NCBI GenBank assembly: GCA_910579495.1
Contig: CAJTVD010000008.1
Span: 14,190-78,189, forward strand
From: an uncultured Lachnospiraceae bacterium
GTDB taxonomy: Bacteria; Bacillota; Clostridia; Lachnospirales; Lachnospiraceae
Reading direction: 5' to 3'
DNA length: 64,000 nt
A program made the translations under genes and the position numbers. Positions 8,260 to 16,855 of this stretch are shown piece after piece (the stretch's first letter is position 1; each line of letters begins with the position of its first letter). The notes under the pieces were generated by a model, which saw only the letters and a program-made list of their open reading frames with translations, did not search any database and was not told the DNA's origin.

Positions 8260-9504
8260 ATGAAAAAGAAAGTTTTGGCTGCATTATTATGTGCGGCAAT
8301 GACAGTGGGCGTGATTACCGGCTGCGGCGGTAAGGCAGATACGCCTGCGGCATCAGACGCAGCGGCCGGGGACAACAAGGAAGCGGCATCTGACGGTGCA
8401 GAGGCTCCCAAGCAGGAGGACACAGAGAAAGAGGCTGAGAAGGAAGCTGAAAATGTAGCTGATGCAGCCCAGGAAGCAGTAGGGGATTTATCAGATGCAA
8501 ACATCGCTGTATTCTACTATACTTATTCTGATACCTATATCGCATCCGTAAGGACAGCGTTAGACGCACAGTTAGATTCCCTGGGAGTTACCTACCAGGA
8601 CTATGACTCCAACAGCAACCAGACCACACAGAACGAGCAGATCGACACAGCTATCCAGACTGGGGCAAACCTTCTGATCGTTAACATCGTAACTTCCGGT
8701 TCCGTAGATGCTTCCCAGACAATCGTGGACAAGGCATCTGCAGCAGGGATCCCTGTAATCTTCTTCAACCGTGCAGTAGAAGGGGACGAAGATGAAGGCA
8801 AAGTACTTGGAAGCTATGACAAATGTGCCTTTGTAGGAACCGATGCTCCCGAAGCAGGGCATATGCAGGGCCAGATGATCGGTGACTATGTAGTAGAGAA
8901 TTTTGATACCATAGATTTAAATGGCGACGGTAAGATCACCTACGCAATGTTCATGGGACAGCTTGGGAATGTGGAAGCAATCTACCGTACACAGTATGCA
9001 GTAGAGGATGCAAACAAGGTTCTTGAAGCAGCAGGCAAGCCTGCCCTGGAATACTTTGATTCTTCCAACAGCGACTGCTATCAGGTTGACCAGGATGGCA
9101 ACTGGAGCGCAGTTGCAGCCAATACTTATATGACCACCAACCTTTCCCAGTACAACGAAGGCAATGGCAACATGATCGAGCTGATCATCTGCAACAACGA
9201 CGGTATGGCGGAAGGCGCAATCTCCGCACTCAATGACAAGGGATACAACTTAGGCGACGGCACCAGCACGACCATCCCTGTATTCGGTGTTGATGCAACA
9301 GATGCTGCAAAACAGTTGATCGCAGACGGCAAGATGACAGGAACCATTAAGCAGGATGCAGAAGGTATGGCAAGCGGTATCGCATTCCTTGCACAGAATG
9401 CGGCATCAGGCAAAGAGCTGATGGACGGAACAGATTCCTACAATATTTCCCCTAATGTTGCAAACAAGATTTACATCCCTTATGCAGCATATACAGGAGA
9501 ATAA
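8260..9504 (+). CDS. mglB: Galactose/methyl-galactoside ABC transporter substrate-binding lipoprotein
   Basis: A 414-residue lipoprotein: basic N-terminus, hydrophobic segment and lipobox VITGC with lipidated Cys at residue 22, followed by an Ala/Glu/Asp-rich linker (to ~75) and a periplasmic-binding-protein type 1 domain. The loop DLNGDGKITYA (~residue 219) matches the EF-hand-like calcium loop that characterises MglB-type galactose binding proteins, the best evidence for assignment to galactose rather than ribose. It would bind galactose or galactosides outside the cell and deliver them to MglA/MglC. A terminator-like hairpin separates it from mglA, expected to favour higher expression of the binding protein. 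Confidence 0.9.
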   Translation: MKKKVLAALLCAAMTVGVITGCGGKADTPAASDAAAGDNKEAASDGAEAPKQEDTEKEAEKEAENVADAAQEAVGDLSDANIAVFYYTYSDTYIASVRTALDAQLDSLGVTYQDYDSNSNQTTQNEQIDTAIQTGANLLIVNIVTSGSVDASQTIVDKASAAGIPVIFFNRAVEGDEDEGKVLGSYDKCAFVGTDAPEAGHMQGQMIGDYVVENFDTIDLNGDGKITYAMFMGQLGNVEAIYRTQYAVEDANKVLEAAGKPALEYFDSSNSDCYQVDQDGNWSAVAANTYMTTNLSQYNEGNGNMIELIICNNDGMAEGAISALNDKGYNLGDGTSTTIPVFGVDATDAAKQLIADGKMTGTIKQDAEGMASGIAFLAQNAASGKELMDGTDSYNISPNVANKIYIPYAAYTGE

Positions 9505-9557
9505 TTCACACTGGCAATTGGATAAGTAAACCCTTTTGCAACTTTTAGAACCAAAGG

Positions 9558-9589
9558 GCGGCTGCTGGGGTATAGCGGCCGCTTTTTTT
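9558..9589 (+). terminator. Intrinsic terminator/attenuator between mglB and mglA
   Basis: GCGGCTGCT pairs with AGCGGCCGC (9 bp including one G-T) around a 7-base loop, followed by TTTTTTT. It lies 53 bases after the mglB stop inside what is otherwise an operon, so partial read-through would give excess binding protein over ATPase and permease. Confidence 0.8.
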
Positions 9590-9590
9590 A

Positions 9591-9665
9591 CAATAAGCCG
9601 GCTCGCGGAGCGTGACGGCGTTTGTTTAACATAAGGGCAGTTTGCGGAGCGTGCTGCCCGTTGTT
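9591..9665 (+). repeat. Dispersed intergenic repeat, one good and one degenerate copy
   Basis: A ~36-base unit beginning CAATAAGCCGGCTCGCGGAG and ending GGCGTTTGTT occupies 9591-9626; a degenerate relative (ATAAGGGCAG...TTGCGGAGCGTG...GTTGTT) follows to 9665, with a further weak echo to about 9710. The same unit occurs twice after htpG (28265-28337). In both places it begins immediately after the T-run of a terminator. Confidence 0.75.
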
Positions 9666-9773
9666 ACATAAAAATTACCGGCAAGGGACAGCGTTTGTTT
9701 CTATAAGCTGGCCTGCGTCTGCTGGTAACTAGGGGTGTGCAAAAAGACGGTAATGAATGAGGGAGGGCGGAGT

Positions 9774-11273
9774 ATGGCGCATGATGTCCTATTGCAAATG
9801 ACAGACATCTGTAAAGAATTTCCCGGCGTGAAAGCGCTGGATCATGTTTCCCTGACGGTAAAAAGCGGCACTGTCCACGCACTGATGGGCGAGAACGGGG
9901 CCGGGAAATCCACCCTGATGAAGTGTCTGTTCGGCATGTACAATAAAGACAAAGGGCAGATCATCTTAGAAGGGAAGGAAGTAAACTTTAAAAATTCTAA
10001 GGAAGCATTGGAAAATGGTGTGGCAATGGTGCACCAGGAATTAAACCAGGCACTGAAGCGGAACGTAATGGATAATATCTGGCTGGGGCGGTATCCGAAG
10101 ATTGCAGGGGTCATGGTAGATGAAAAGAGGATTTACCATGATACCCAGGAGGTATTTAAGGAGCTGGAGATCGAGGTCGATCCCAAAAGAATTATGAGTA
10201 CCATGCCTGTCTCCCAGCGGCAGATGGTGGAGATCGCAAAGGCAGTTTCCTATCATTCCAAGGTGATCGTATTTGATGAGCCCACCTCTTCCCTGACAGA
10301 GGAAGAGGTAGAGCATCTGTTTAAGATCATAAACATGTTAAGGGACAGGGGCTGCGGCATTATTTATATTTCCCATAAGATGGCGGAAATCTTAAGGATC
10401 GCCGATGAAGTGACGGTCATGAGGGATGGGACTTATGTGGCGACCAAGCCCTCAGCAGAGCTTACCATGGAAGAGATCATCCGCCTGATGGTAGGCAGGG
10501 AGCTGAACAACCAGTTCCCGCCCAAGACCAACAAACCGGGGGAGGTGGCCCTGGAGGTGGAAAACCTTACCGCCCAGTATTCCCTTTTGAAGGATGTGTC
10601 CTTCAAGGTGAGAAAAGGAGAGGTGGTGGGGCTTGCGGGCCTTGACGGGAGCGGCAGGACGGAATGCCTGGAAAATATCTTCGGAGTGGCCACCAGAAAG
10701 TCAGGCACCATCAAGCTTGACGGGAAGGTAGTGCGGAACCGGAATTCCAGGGAATCCATCAAAAACGGTTTTGCCCTTTTAACGGAAGAGCGCAGGGCGA
10801 CCGGCATATTCAGCATTTTAAATATTCGTGAAAATACGGTGATCTCCAGCCTGAAAAGGCACTTAAGGCATCACCTTTATCTCAGTGATAAAACTATGAA
10901 AGAGGATACCCAGTGGTCTATTGACGCCATGCATACCAAAACGCCTACCCAGGAGACGAAGATCCGTTCCCTTTCAGGCGGAAACCAGCAGAAAGTGATC
11001 CTGGGAAGGTGGCTCCTTACGGAGCCGGAGGTACTGCTTTTGGATGAACCTACAAGGGGGATCGACGTGGGGGCCAAGTATGAGATCTACCAGTTGATCC
11101 TTGACCTGGTAAACAAAGGAAAAGTGGTAATTATGGTATCCTCCGAAATGCCGGAGCTTCTGGGCGTCTGCGACAGGATCCTGGTAATGTCCGGCGGGCG
11201 GCTTGCAGGCGAGGTGGATGCGAAAAAGACAACGCAGGAGGAAATTATGACTCTTGCTGCCAAATATGTATAA
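9774..11273 (+). CDS. mglA: Galactose/methyl-galactoside ABC transporter ATP-binding protein
   Basis: Start at 9774 chosen for the GGGAGGGCGG binding site and the family-like N-terminus MAHDVLLQMTDICKEFPG; earlier in-frame starts have no such site. About 499 residues with two tandem ATPase domains typical of sugar (CUT2) transporters: first Walker A GENGAGKST near residue 40, Walker B VIVFDEPTS, then a second half with degenerate Walker A GLDGSGRTE and intact signature LSGGNQQK plus LLLDEPTRGIDVG. It energises import of the sugar bound by MglB. The order mglB-mglA-mglC is canonical. Confidence 0.93.
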   Translation: MAHDVLLQMTDICKEFPGVKALDHVSLTVKSGTVHALMGENGAGKSTLMKCLFGMYNKDKGQIILEGKEVNFKNSKEALENGVAMVHQELNQALKRNVMDNIWLGRYPKIAGVMVDEKRIYHDTQEVFKELEIEVDPKRIMSTMPVSQRQMVEIAKAVSYHSKVIVFDEPTSSLTEEEVEHLFKIINMLRDRGCGIIYISHKMAEILRIADEVTVMRDGTYVATKPSAELTMEEIIRLMVGRELNNQFPPKTNKPGEVALEVENLTAQYSLLKDVSFKVRKGEVVGLAGLDGSGRTECLENIFGVATRKSGTIKLDGKVVRNRNSRESIKNGFALLTEERRATGIFSILNIRENTVISSLKRHLRHHLYLSDKTMKEDTQWSIDAMHTKTPTQETKIRSLSGGNQQKVILGRWLLTEPEVLLLDEPTRGIDVGAKYEIYQLILDLVNKGKVVIMVSSEMPELLGVCDRILVMSGGRLAGEVDAKKTTQEEIMTLAAKYV

Positions 11274-11291
11274 AGGAGGCTTAGAGCATAA

Positions 11292-12362
11292 ATGAAAGCG
11301 ATTTCCAATATCAAAAAGCGTTATGAAAATTATCAGGGCCTGGATGCTGCCGATAAGAAAATGTTCTGGAAAGAAGCGCTGGTAAATAACGCCATGTATA
11401 TCATGATGATTATTGCGGTAATTTACACCTACACCCAGAATAACCGTTTCCTTACGGTAGGTTCCATTGTAAATATCCTTTCCCTTTCAGCGGCCTACAT
11501 TCCCATTGCCTGTGGTATCGCGGGATGTATTGTACTCACAGGTACCGACCTTTCCGCCGGACGTGTGGTTGGCCTTACTGCCTGTATTTCAGCTTCCCTC
11601 CTGCAGTCTGTGGATTATGGTACGAAAATGTTCCCCAACCTGCCGGTAATGCCTATTTTATTGGTGATCATAATTGCCATCGCGGTAGGCGGGCTTGTGG
11701 GATGGGTGAATGGGTTTTTCGTTGCAAAGTTTCAGCTCCACCCGTTTATTGTGACCTTGGCCACCCAGCTGATCGTAAACGGGACCCTGCTGATCTATAT
11801 TATGATCAACGGGAACAACGGGCAGCCCCTTTCAGGGCTTGATAAATCCTTTAAGGATTTCGTTACAGGCAGCCATTTGACCCTTTTTGGCACGCCCATT
11901 CCCAATTATGTATGGTATGCCTGCGTGATCGTTGCCATCATGTGGTTTATCTGGAATAAGACCACTTTCGGCAAGAACATGTTTGCGGTAGGTTCCAATC
12001 CGGAAGCGGCGAACGTATCCGGCGTTAACGTTATGAAAACCACCATTTTGGTACATACCCTTGCAGGCGCTATGTATGGTATCACAGGCTTTATTGAGTC
12101 TGCCCGTATCGGTTCCAATACAGCTACCACAGGGGCGAACTATGAAAGTGATGCCATTGCTGCCTGCGTGATCGGCGGCGTATCCTTTGTAGGCGGTACC
12201 GGAAAGATCAGCGGCGTTGTAACGGGCGTGTTCCTTCTGCGGATCATTTTCGTTGCATTGCAGTTCCTGTCTATCAACCAGAACTGGCAGTATATTATTA
12301 AAGGTGTGATCATACTGGTTGCCTGTGCGATTGATATGAGAAAGTATCTGGTCCGTAAATAA
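11292..12362 (+). CDS. mglC: Galactose/methyl-galactoside ABC transporter permease
   Basis: A 356-residue integral membrane protein starting 18 bases after mglA behind AAAGGAGG. It shows about ten hydrophobic segments, the conserved GIVLTG-like stretch (CIVLTGTDLSAGRVVGLTA) of the BPD_transp_2 family, and TFGKNMFAVGSNPEAANVSG, the cytoplasmic loop that contacts the ATPase in ribose/galactose permeases. It forms the membrane channel for the MglABC importer. The C-terminus ends in a short basic tail (MRKYLVRK). Downstream 170 bases lead to a terminator hairpin. Confidence 0.93.
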   Translation: MKAISNIKKRYENYQGLDAADKKMFWKEALVNNAMYIMMIIAVIYTYTQNNRFLTVGSIVNILSLSAAYIPIACGIAGCIVLTGTDLSAGRVVGLTACISASLLQSVDYGTKMFPNLPVMPILLVIIIAIAVGGLVGWVNGFFVAKFQLHPFIVTLATQLIVNGTLLIYIMINGNNGQPLSGLDKSFKDFVTGSHLTLFGTPIPNYVWYACVIVAIMWFIWNKTTFGKNMFAVGSNPEAANVSGVNVMKTTILVHTLAGAMYGITGFIESARIGSNTATTGANYESDAIAACVIGGVSFVGGTGKISGVVTGVFLLRIIFVALQFLSINQNWQYIIKGVIILVACAIDMRKYLVRK

Positions 12363-12532
12363 ACCAGGGTGCATCCGGGTTCACAAAATATTCATTTTAT
12401 GTTCGTTGCACGTTCGGAGAAATTTGGGTATAGTGGATAAGGAATTTAAATCATATTCTTTACATACTATATGAATTCTGCGCCTGTTCTTGCAGGACGC
12501 CGGAATCAAAGCGACGAGGCGATGAAAATTGT

Positions 12533-12558
12533 GGGAGGGCGAAGGCCCTCCCGTTTTT
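12533..12558 (+). terminator. Intrinsic terminator after mglC
   Basis: GGGAGGGC, loop GAAG, GCCCTCCC forms a perfect 8-bp stem followed by GTTTTTAT. It ends the mgl operon 170 bases after mglC. The rest of the 298-base gap before the MATE gene shows only the latter's ribosome binding site. Confidence 0.75.
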
Positions 12559-12660
12559 ATGCGCAGGGGCCTTGCCTTTGGGGGCGCAGAAGGAGATCAG
12601 TTGGGGGAGATTTTTGCCAATGCCTATATCCGCGGGTGGTTGGCAGCAGGGAGGATTATT

Positions 12661-14007
12661 ATGAATAAGGATCTTACAGTGGGAAAGCCGGAGACTGTCC
12701 TGTGGAAGTTTTGCCTGCCATTATTTGGCAGCATCATCTTTCAGCAGCTATATAACATTGCAGACAGTTTGGTGGCGGGAAAAATCGTAGGGGAAAACGC
12801 ATTGGCAGCAGTGGGAAACAGCTATGAGATCACCCTGATATTTATCGCTTTTGCCGTGGGGTGTAATATCGGGTGTTCGGTGATCGTTGCCCAGCTTTTC
12901 GGGGCGAAGAAATACATAGATATGAAGACTGCCGTCTATACTACTGCCATAGCCAGCGGGGCATTGTGCGTGGCCTTGATGCTGTTTGGCATTTTGTGCA
13001 GCGGCGGCCTGCTTGGGCTGATCCACACGCCGGAGGAGATTTTTGCGGATTCGGAGCTGTATCTGGATATTTATATCTGGGGCCTGCCCTTTTTGTTTTT
13101 CTACAATATTTCCACGGGAATCTTTTCTGCCCTTGGGGATTCAAAAACGCCTTTTATTTTTCTTGCCCTATCCTCCCTTGCCAATATCGGGGTGGATATT
13201 TTGTTTGTCTCCACTTTCCACATGGGAGTGGCAGGGGTGGCATGGGCGACCTTTCTCTGCCAGGGGGTAAGCTGCCTTCTGTCCCTTTGGGTGGTTGCCA
13301 GAAAGTTAAGGGGGATAGAAACAAAAGGGGATATTACCAAGTTTTCCTTTTCCATGCTGAAAAAGCTCAGCGCCATTGCAGTTCCCAGTATTTTGCAGCA
13401 GAGTTTTGTATCTGTGGGGAATATTATGATACAGGGGGTAGTCAACAGCTTTGGGCCGGGAGTGATTGCAGGTTATTCGGCGGCTGTGAAGCTGAACAAT
13501 CTGGTGATCACCTCCTTTTCCACCCTGGGAAACGGAATTTCCAATTTTACCGCCCAGAATATAGGGGCAGGTATGCTGCCCAGGATCCGGGAGGGGTTCA
13601 AGGCGGGGATAAAGATGGTGTGGCTTTTGTGCCTGCCGCTGGTCGTTCTTTACCTGGTGGCTGGCGGATGGCTGGTGGGGCTGTTTATGAATGAGCCTTC
13701 GGGGAGCGCCCTTTCAGCGGGGATGCAGTTTTTAAGGATCGTATCGCCCTTTTATTTCCTGATATCCGTGAAGCTTGCCGCCGACGGTATTCTCAGGGGG
13801 GCAGGGATGATGAAAATGTTTATGGCCGGGACTTTTTCAGATTTGATCCTGCGGGTGGTCCTGTCCAGGGTATTTTCAGGCTGGCTGGGAGTTACGGGTA
13901 TTTGGTGCGCATGGCCTGTGGGCTGGGCAATCGGGATGCTTTTGTCGGTGGCCTTTTACGCAAAGGGACCCTGGATGGAAAAGAGGGGAAGGGAAAAACA
14001 GCCATAG
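12661..14007 (+). CDS. MATE family multidrug/sodium antiporter
   Basis: Start at 12661 is preceded by GGGAGG and begins MNKDLTVGKPETVLWKFCLP, as in many clostridial MATE proteins; the upstream in-frame extension overlaps the terminator and is rejected. About 448 residues with twelve hydrophobic segments in two similar halves, including FQQLYNIADSLVAGKIVG in the first and ILQQSFVSVGNIMIQGVVN in the second. Such proteins exchange cations for organic compounds across the membrane. The substrate is unknown. It is followed 13 bases later by the HExxH protein gene, so the two may be co-transcribed. Confidence 0.9.
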   Translation: MNKDLTVGKPETVLWKFCLPLFGSIIFQQLYNIADSLVAGKIVGENALAAVGNSYEITLIFIAFAVGCNIGCSVIVAQLFGAKKYIDMKTAVYTTAIASGALCVALMLFGILCSGGLLGLIHTPEEIFADSELYLDIYIWGLPFLFFYNISTGIFSALGDSKTPFIFLALSSLANIGVDILFVSTFHMGVAGVAWATFLCQGVSCLLSLWVVARKLRGIETKGDITKFSFSMLKKLSAIAVPSILQQSFVSVGNIMIQGVVNSFGPGVIAGYSAAVKLNNLVITSFSTLGNGISNFTAQNIGAGMLPRIREGFKAGIKMVWLLCLPLVVLYLVAGGWLVGLFMNEPSGSALSAGMQFLRIVSPFYFLISVKLAADGILRGAGMMKMFMAGTFSDLILRVVLSRVFSGWLGVTGIWCAWPVGWAIGMLLSVAFYAKGPWMEKRGREKQP

Positions 14008-14020
14008 AAGGGAGAGGGAA

Positions 14021-14704
14021 ATGGAGTTTTTGCAGTGGTTATTTTACCATGTCAGCCTTGCTGATATCTTCCGGGCATTATCTTTCGTAGGGCTGGGGAT
14101 TTATGTAATAAGGCGCTTTATTCTGTGCAGGTCCCCGGTACCATCCAGCGCTTTCAAAAAGGTTCCCAGGGAACTTTTGCAGCAGTGCATCGCCCTGCTT
14201 GAGAAGAAGGAAAAGAGGGTGTATGGGACTTACCAGGTGCCGGAGGAAATTCTTATGCGGCTGAAGATGAACCTGAGGGATGAGGCAGTCCTGAGGCAGC
14301 TTTTAGACAGCGTCTGCGCCCACCTTGGCATCAACGGGGAGCATATCAAGCTGATTTTGGAGGATGCGCCCATGGGGGACCGGGCAGGGGAGATCTCTGC
14401 CAGCCTTGCATTTACTAGTATCCGGCTGATCATGAAGCCGTACTATACAGTGGATGCGGTGATCGCTGTGGTGGCCCATGAGGTGATCCACCTGCATATG
14501 TACTTTGAGGGCATTTACTTAAAGGACAGATGGGAAAATGAGATCCTCACGGATACGGCGGCGGTATACTGCGGTTTTGGGGAATATATTTACCGTGGAT
14601 ATGCCGTTATGCGGGGAGAGTTTGCCTTCTCTTATCAAAAGGTGGGCTATATCAGCCAGGAGGATGTAAGGTATCTACAGGAGCTAATGGAGAAAGGGGA
14701 TTGA
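14021..14704 (+). CDS. Putative HExxH zinc-dependent protein with N-terminal membrane anchor
   Basis: A 227-residue protein. Residues ~10-35 (YHVSLADIFRALSFVGLGIY) are hydrophobic and may anchor it in the membrane. The central region carries VVAHEVIHLHMYF, an HExxH zinc-protease signature at about residues 153-157, with DTAAVYCGFG some 25 residues later offering a possible acidic third ligand. The family is unnamed to me; similar proteins are annotated only as hypothetical. It overlaps nothing and follows the MATE gene closely. Protease activity is inferred from the motif only. Confidence 0.6.
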   Translation: MEFLQWLFYHVSLADIFRALSFVGLGIYVIRRFILCRSPVPSSAFKKVPRELLQQCIALLEKKEKRVYGTYQVPEEILMRLKMNLRDEAVLRQLLDSVCAHLGINGEHIKLILEDAPMGDRAGEISASLAFTSIRLIMKPYYTVDAVIAVVAHEVIHLHMYFEGIYLKDRWENEILTDTAAVYCGFGEYIYRGYAVMRGEFAFSYQKVGYISQEDVRYLQELMEKGD

Positions 14705-14780
14705 CAGGGGGCGTTTTTTGCCTTACGCTCTTGCTGTATAGTTTTACTGGAAAATGCTAATAGTAATGGAAATAGTAATT

Positions 14781-15032
14781 GCCAGGAGGGCGGGAGCGGA
14801 ACTGGAAAACCTCAGCGGACGCCCGTGAAGCACCCAGAGAAGATACTGGACTCTGTAATGAGGGGGTCAGGATCTTCTCTGCCGTACCAAGGTGCCAGGA
14901 GGGCGGGAGCGGAACTGGAAAACCTCAGCGGACGCCCGTGAAGCACCCAGAGGAGATACTGAGCCCTGTAATGAGGGGGTCAGGATCTTCTCTGCCGTAC
15001 CAAGGTGCTGGGAGGGCGGGAGCGGAACTGGA
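14781..15032 (+). repeat. 113-bp tandem repeat, 2.2 copies, upstream of ispF
   Basis: Copies begin at 14781, 14894 and 15007 (last one ~26 bases long), each opening with a G+C-rich stretch containing GGAGGGCGGGAGCGGAACTG. The period is exactly 113 and not a multiple of three, so a conserved reading frame is unlikely. Each full copy contains an internal inverted repeat (AGAGAAGAT...ATCTTCTCT in copy 1; one base changed to a G-T pair in copy 2). This accounts for most of the 341-base gap between the HExxH gene and ispF. Confidence 0.85.
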
Positions 15033-15045
15033 ATAGGAGTAAAAA

Positions 15046-15594
15046 ATGAGAATTGGAATGGGATACGATGTACACAGGTTGGCAGAGGGAAGGGCGCTTA
15101 TCATGGGCGGGGTGGAGATCCCCTATGAGAAGGGGCTCCTGGGGCATTCGGATGCGGATGTGCTCCTTCATGCGATCATGGACGCTCTTTTAGGGGCGGC
15201 GGCATTGGGGGATATTGGCAGGCATTTTCCGGACACGGATCCTGCCTACAAGGGGATTTCTTCCCTGAAACTGTTAAAGCATGTGGGGGAACTGCTGGAA
15301 GAAAATTTCTTCCTGATTGAAAATATTGACGCTACGATCATCGCCCAGGCACCGAAAATGCGCCCTCATATAGATGCCATGCGGAAAAACATTGGGGATG
15401 CCCTTGGGATCGATATCGCCCAGGTGAATGTAAAGGCAACTACCGAGGAGGGGCTGGGATTTACAGGGACGGGGGAAGGGATATCCGCCCAGGCAGTGTG
15501 CCTTTTGACGGCCCCGGTAAATCTGGGAAGCGAGGACGTGACAGGACGCGGGTGCGGAAAGTGCGAGGGGTGCCCTGTGAAAGGGCAGCTGTAA
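15046..15594 (+). CDS. ispF: 2-C-methyl-D-erythritol 2,4-cyclodiphosphate synthase
   Basis: The enzyme converts CDP-ME 2-phosphate to MEcPP in the non-mevalonate isoprenoid pathway. Residues 1-157 match IspF closely: MRIGMGYDVHRL with metal ligands D8 and H10, then GHSDADVLLHAIMDALLG with the third metal His, GDIGRHFPD, and TTEEGLGFTGTGEGI near 130-145. The protein is 182 residues, about 25 longer than a minimal IspF, with a Cys-rich tail GRGCGKCEGCPVKGQL that could bind a metal. Start ATG follows AGGAG. No other isoprenoid gene is adjacent. Confidence 0.95.
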   Translation: MRIGMGYDVHRLAEGRALIMGGVEIPYEKGLLGHSDADVLLHAIMDALLGAAALGDIGRHFPDTDPAYKGISSLKLLKHVGELLEENFFLIENIDATIIAQAPKMRPHIDAMRKNIGDALGIDIAQVNVKATTEEGLGFTGTGEGISAQAVCLLTAPVNLGSEDVTGRGCGKCEGCPVKGQL

Positions 15595-15692
15595 GGAGAG
15601 GGCTGGCTTGTGGAGGGAAGTTATAACTTTGATCCGCTTGTTTCTAGATTTCAGATCCATTAAGGATCTAAGTGTAAAACCACATCATATTG

Positions 15693-15749
15693 CCCCAAAA
15701 AGTGCAAAGCCTTGAAAGATGAAATCAAGGCTCTGCACTTTTTTTGGCA
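15693..15749. terminator. Long symmetric hairpin terminator, possibly bidirectional
   Basis: AAAAAGTGCAAAGCCTTGA (15697 onward) pairs almost perfectly with the arm that starts TCAAGGCT at 15725 and ends in TTTTTTT; the A- and T-runs at both ends would serve termination on either strand. It lies about 100 bases after ispF. Confidence 0.75.
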
Positions 15750-15825
15750 ATACTGTGAAAATGCTGGCGTCCAGATCTGCAGGTGCTGGCAGCATGGTGG
15801 AAAACACTGCACGGGAATAAAAGGG

Positions 15826-15854
15826 TTGACAGAAGTATGTATTTTGAACATGAT
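15826..15854 (+). promoter_or_regulatory. Sigma-A-type promoter before the resolvase-family gene
   Basis: TTGACA at 15826-15831, a 17-base spacer, and CATGAT at 15849-15854, 45 bases before the recombinase ATG. The -35 is perfect, the -10 matches four of six positions. Confidence 0.5.
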
Positions 15855-15898
15855 TTTTCAATAGTAGGCCATAGAGTTAGAGATTCAGGAGGGAGATT

Positions 15899-16510
15899 AT
15901 GGAAGGTCAGAAAGTTTATGGGTACATGAGGGTGTCAACAAAAGAGCAAAAGGAGGATAGGCAGAGAATCGCGCTGGTTGAGGCAGGTGTGCCCAAAGAA
16001 CAGATCTATATGGATAAGCAATCTGGTAAGAATTTTGAGCGTCCGGAATATAAACGCCTATTGCGGAAGCTGGACGCTGACTCCATTTTGTTTGTGATGT
16101 CTATTGACAGGCTGGGCAGAAATTATGCAGACCTTAATGAGCAATGGCGTATCATTACCAGGGAAAAGGGAGCGGATATTGTAGTGATCGACATGCCTCT
16201 TTTGGATACCCGGAGAGAGAAAAATTTATTAGGGACGCTTATTAGTGACCTTGTTCTTTCCCTATTAAGCTATGTTGCGGAAAATGAACGCATCAACATT
16301 AAACAAAGACAGGCAGAAGGAATTATTGCGGCAAAGGCGAGAGGAGTGAGATTTGGAAGGCCACAATTGCCGCTTCCCGAAAATTTCCATGAGATACATA
16401 AAATGTGGAGAGAAAAGAAATTGACGCTAAAACAGGCGGCAAAAGCCTGCGATCTGGCGGAAAGCACGTTTTTTGACAAAGCGAAGAGATTAGAAAAACA
16501 TAATACTTAA
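15899..16510 (+). CDS. Small serine recombinase (resolvase/invertase family)
   Basis: A 203-residue protein with the resolvase catalytic domain: VYGYMRVSTKEQKEDRQ, where the Ser of RVST is the expected nucleophile, DKQSGKNFERPEYKRLL, LFVMSIDRLGRNY, and the E-helix Arg-rich ENERINIKQRQAEGI. The C-terminal helix-turn-helix (KLTLKQAAKACDLAESTFFDKAK) binds the crossover site. It has its own promoter and ribosome binding site (CAGGAGGGAG). There is no partner transposase, so it is either a remnant of a transposon or a DNA-inversion enzyme; no invertible segment flanked by clear inverted repeats was found nearby. Confidence 0.88.
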   Translation: MEGQKVYGYMRVSTKEQKEDRQRIALVEAGVPKEQIYMDKQSGKNFERPEYKRLLRKLDADSILFVMSIDRLGRNYADLNEQWRIITREKGADIVVIDMPLLDTRREKNLLGTLISDLVLSLLSYVAENERINIKQRQAEGIIAAKARGVRFGRPQLPLPENFHEIHKMWREKKLTLKQAAKACDLAESTFFDKAKRLEKHNT

Positions 16511-16755
16511 GTATTAATGGTTAAATCTAATGCCAGATCAATGAGACTGGTCCTTGATGAAAAAGGTGCCTGAATACCATTGCAAAACATTTTTCTATAT
16601 GCTATGATGAAACTATCAAATTAAGCATATGAAAAGAAATACCATCTGCATGTTCTTTCCGTCATATACAGGAAGCCGTTTCCTGTCTGATAAGATTCCG
16701 TGCTTGATTTCCATATAAAATGTTACCACATGACAAAGCGCAATTATATGAAAAA

Positions 16756-16842
16756 GCAGGAGATCTTACAGGCAGGCTGGATGCCAGGTTTCCATGGCAT
16801 TTGCCGGGATCCCTCCATTGGCCTTGTAAAGCCATCTCCTGC
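16756..16842 (+). other. Inverted repeat spanning the leader of the Rpn-type gene
   Basis: GCAGGAGAT (16756-16764) is perfectly complementary to ATCTCCTGC (16834-16842), with a further imperfect pairing (CTTACAGG with CCTTGTAAAG). The 3' arm ends one base before the ribosome binding site of the next gene (AGAAGGAGG, start 16856), so folding could hide or present that site. The rest of the 345-base gap from 16511 shows nothing else I recognise. Confidence 0.5.
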
Positions 16843-16855
16843 AGAAGGAGGATAG

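Noticed and set aside
12529..12660. N-terminal extension of the MATE protein
   Set aside because: It runs through the mglC terminator hairpin and is not family-like; ATG 12661 with GGGAGG is better.
14779..15128. Open frames MPGGRERNWKTSADAREAP... across the tandem repeat
   Set aside because: They repeat only because the DNA repeats; the 113-base period shifts the frame each copy and there is no consistent start site.
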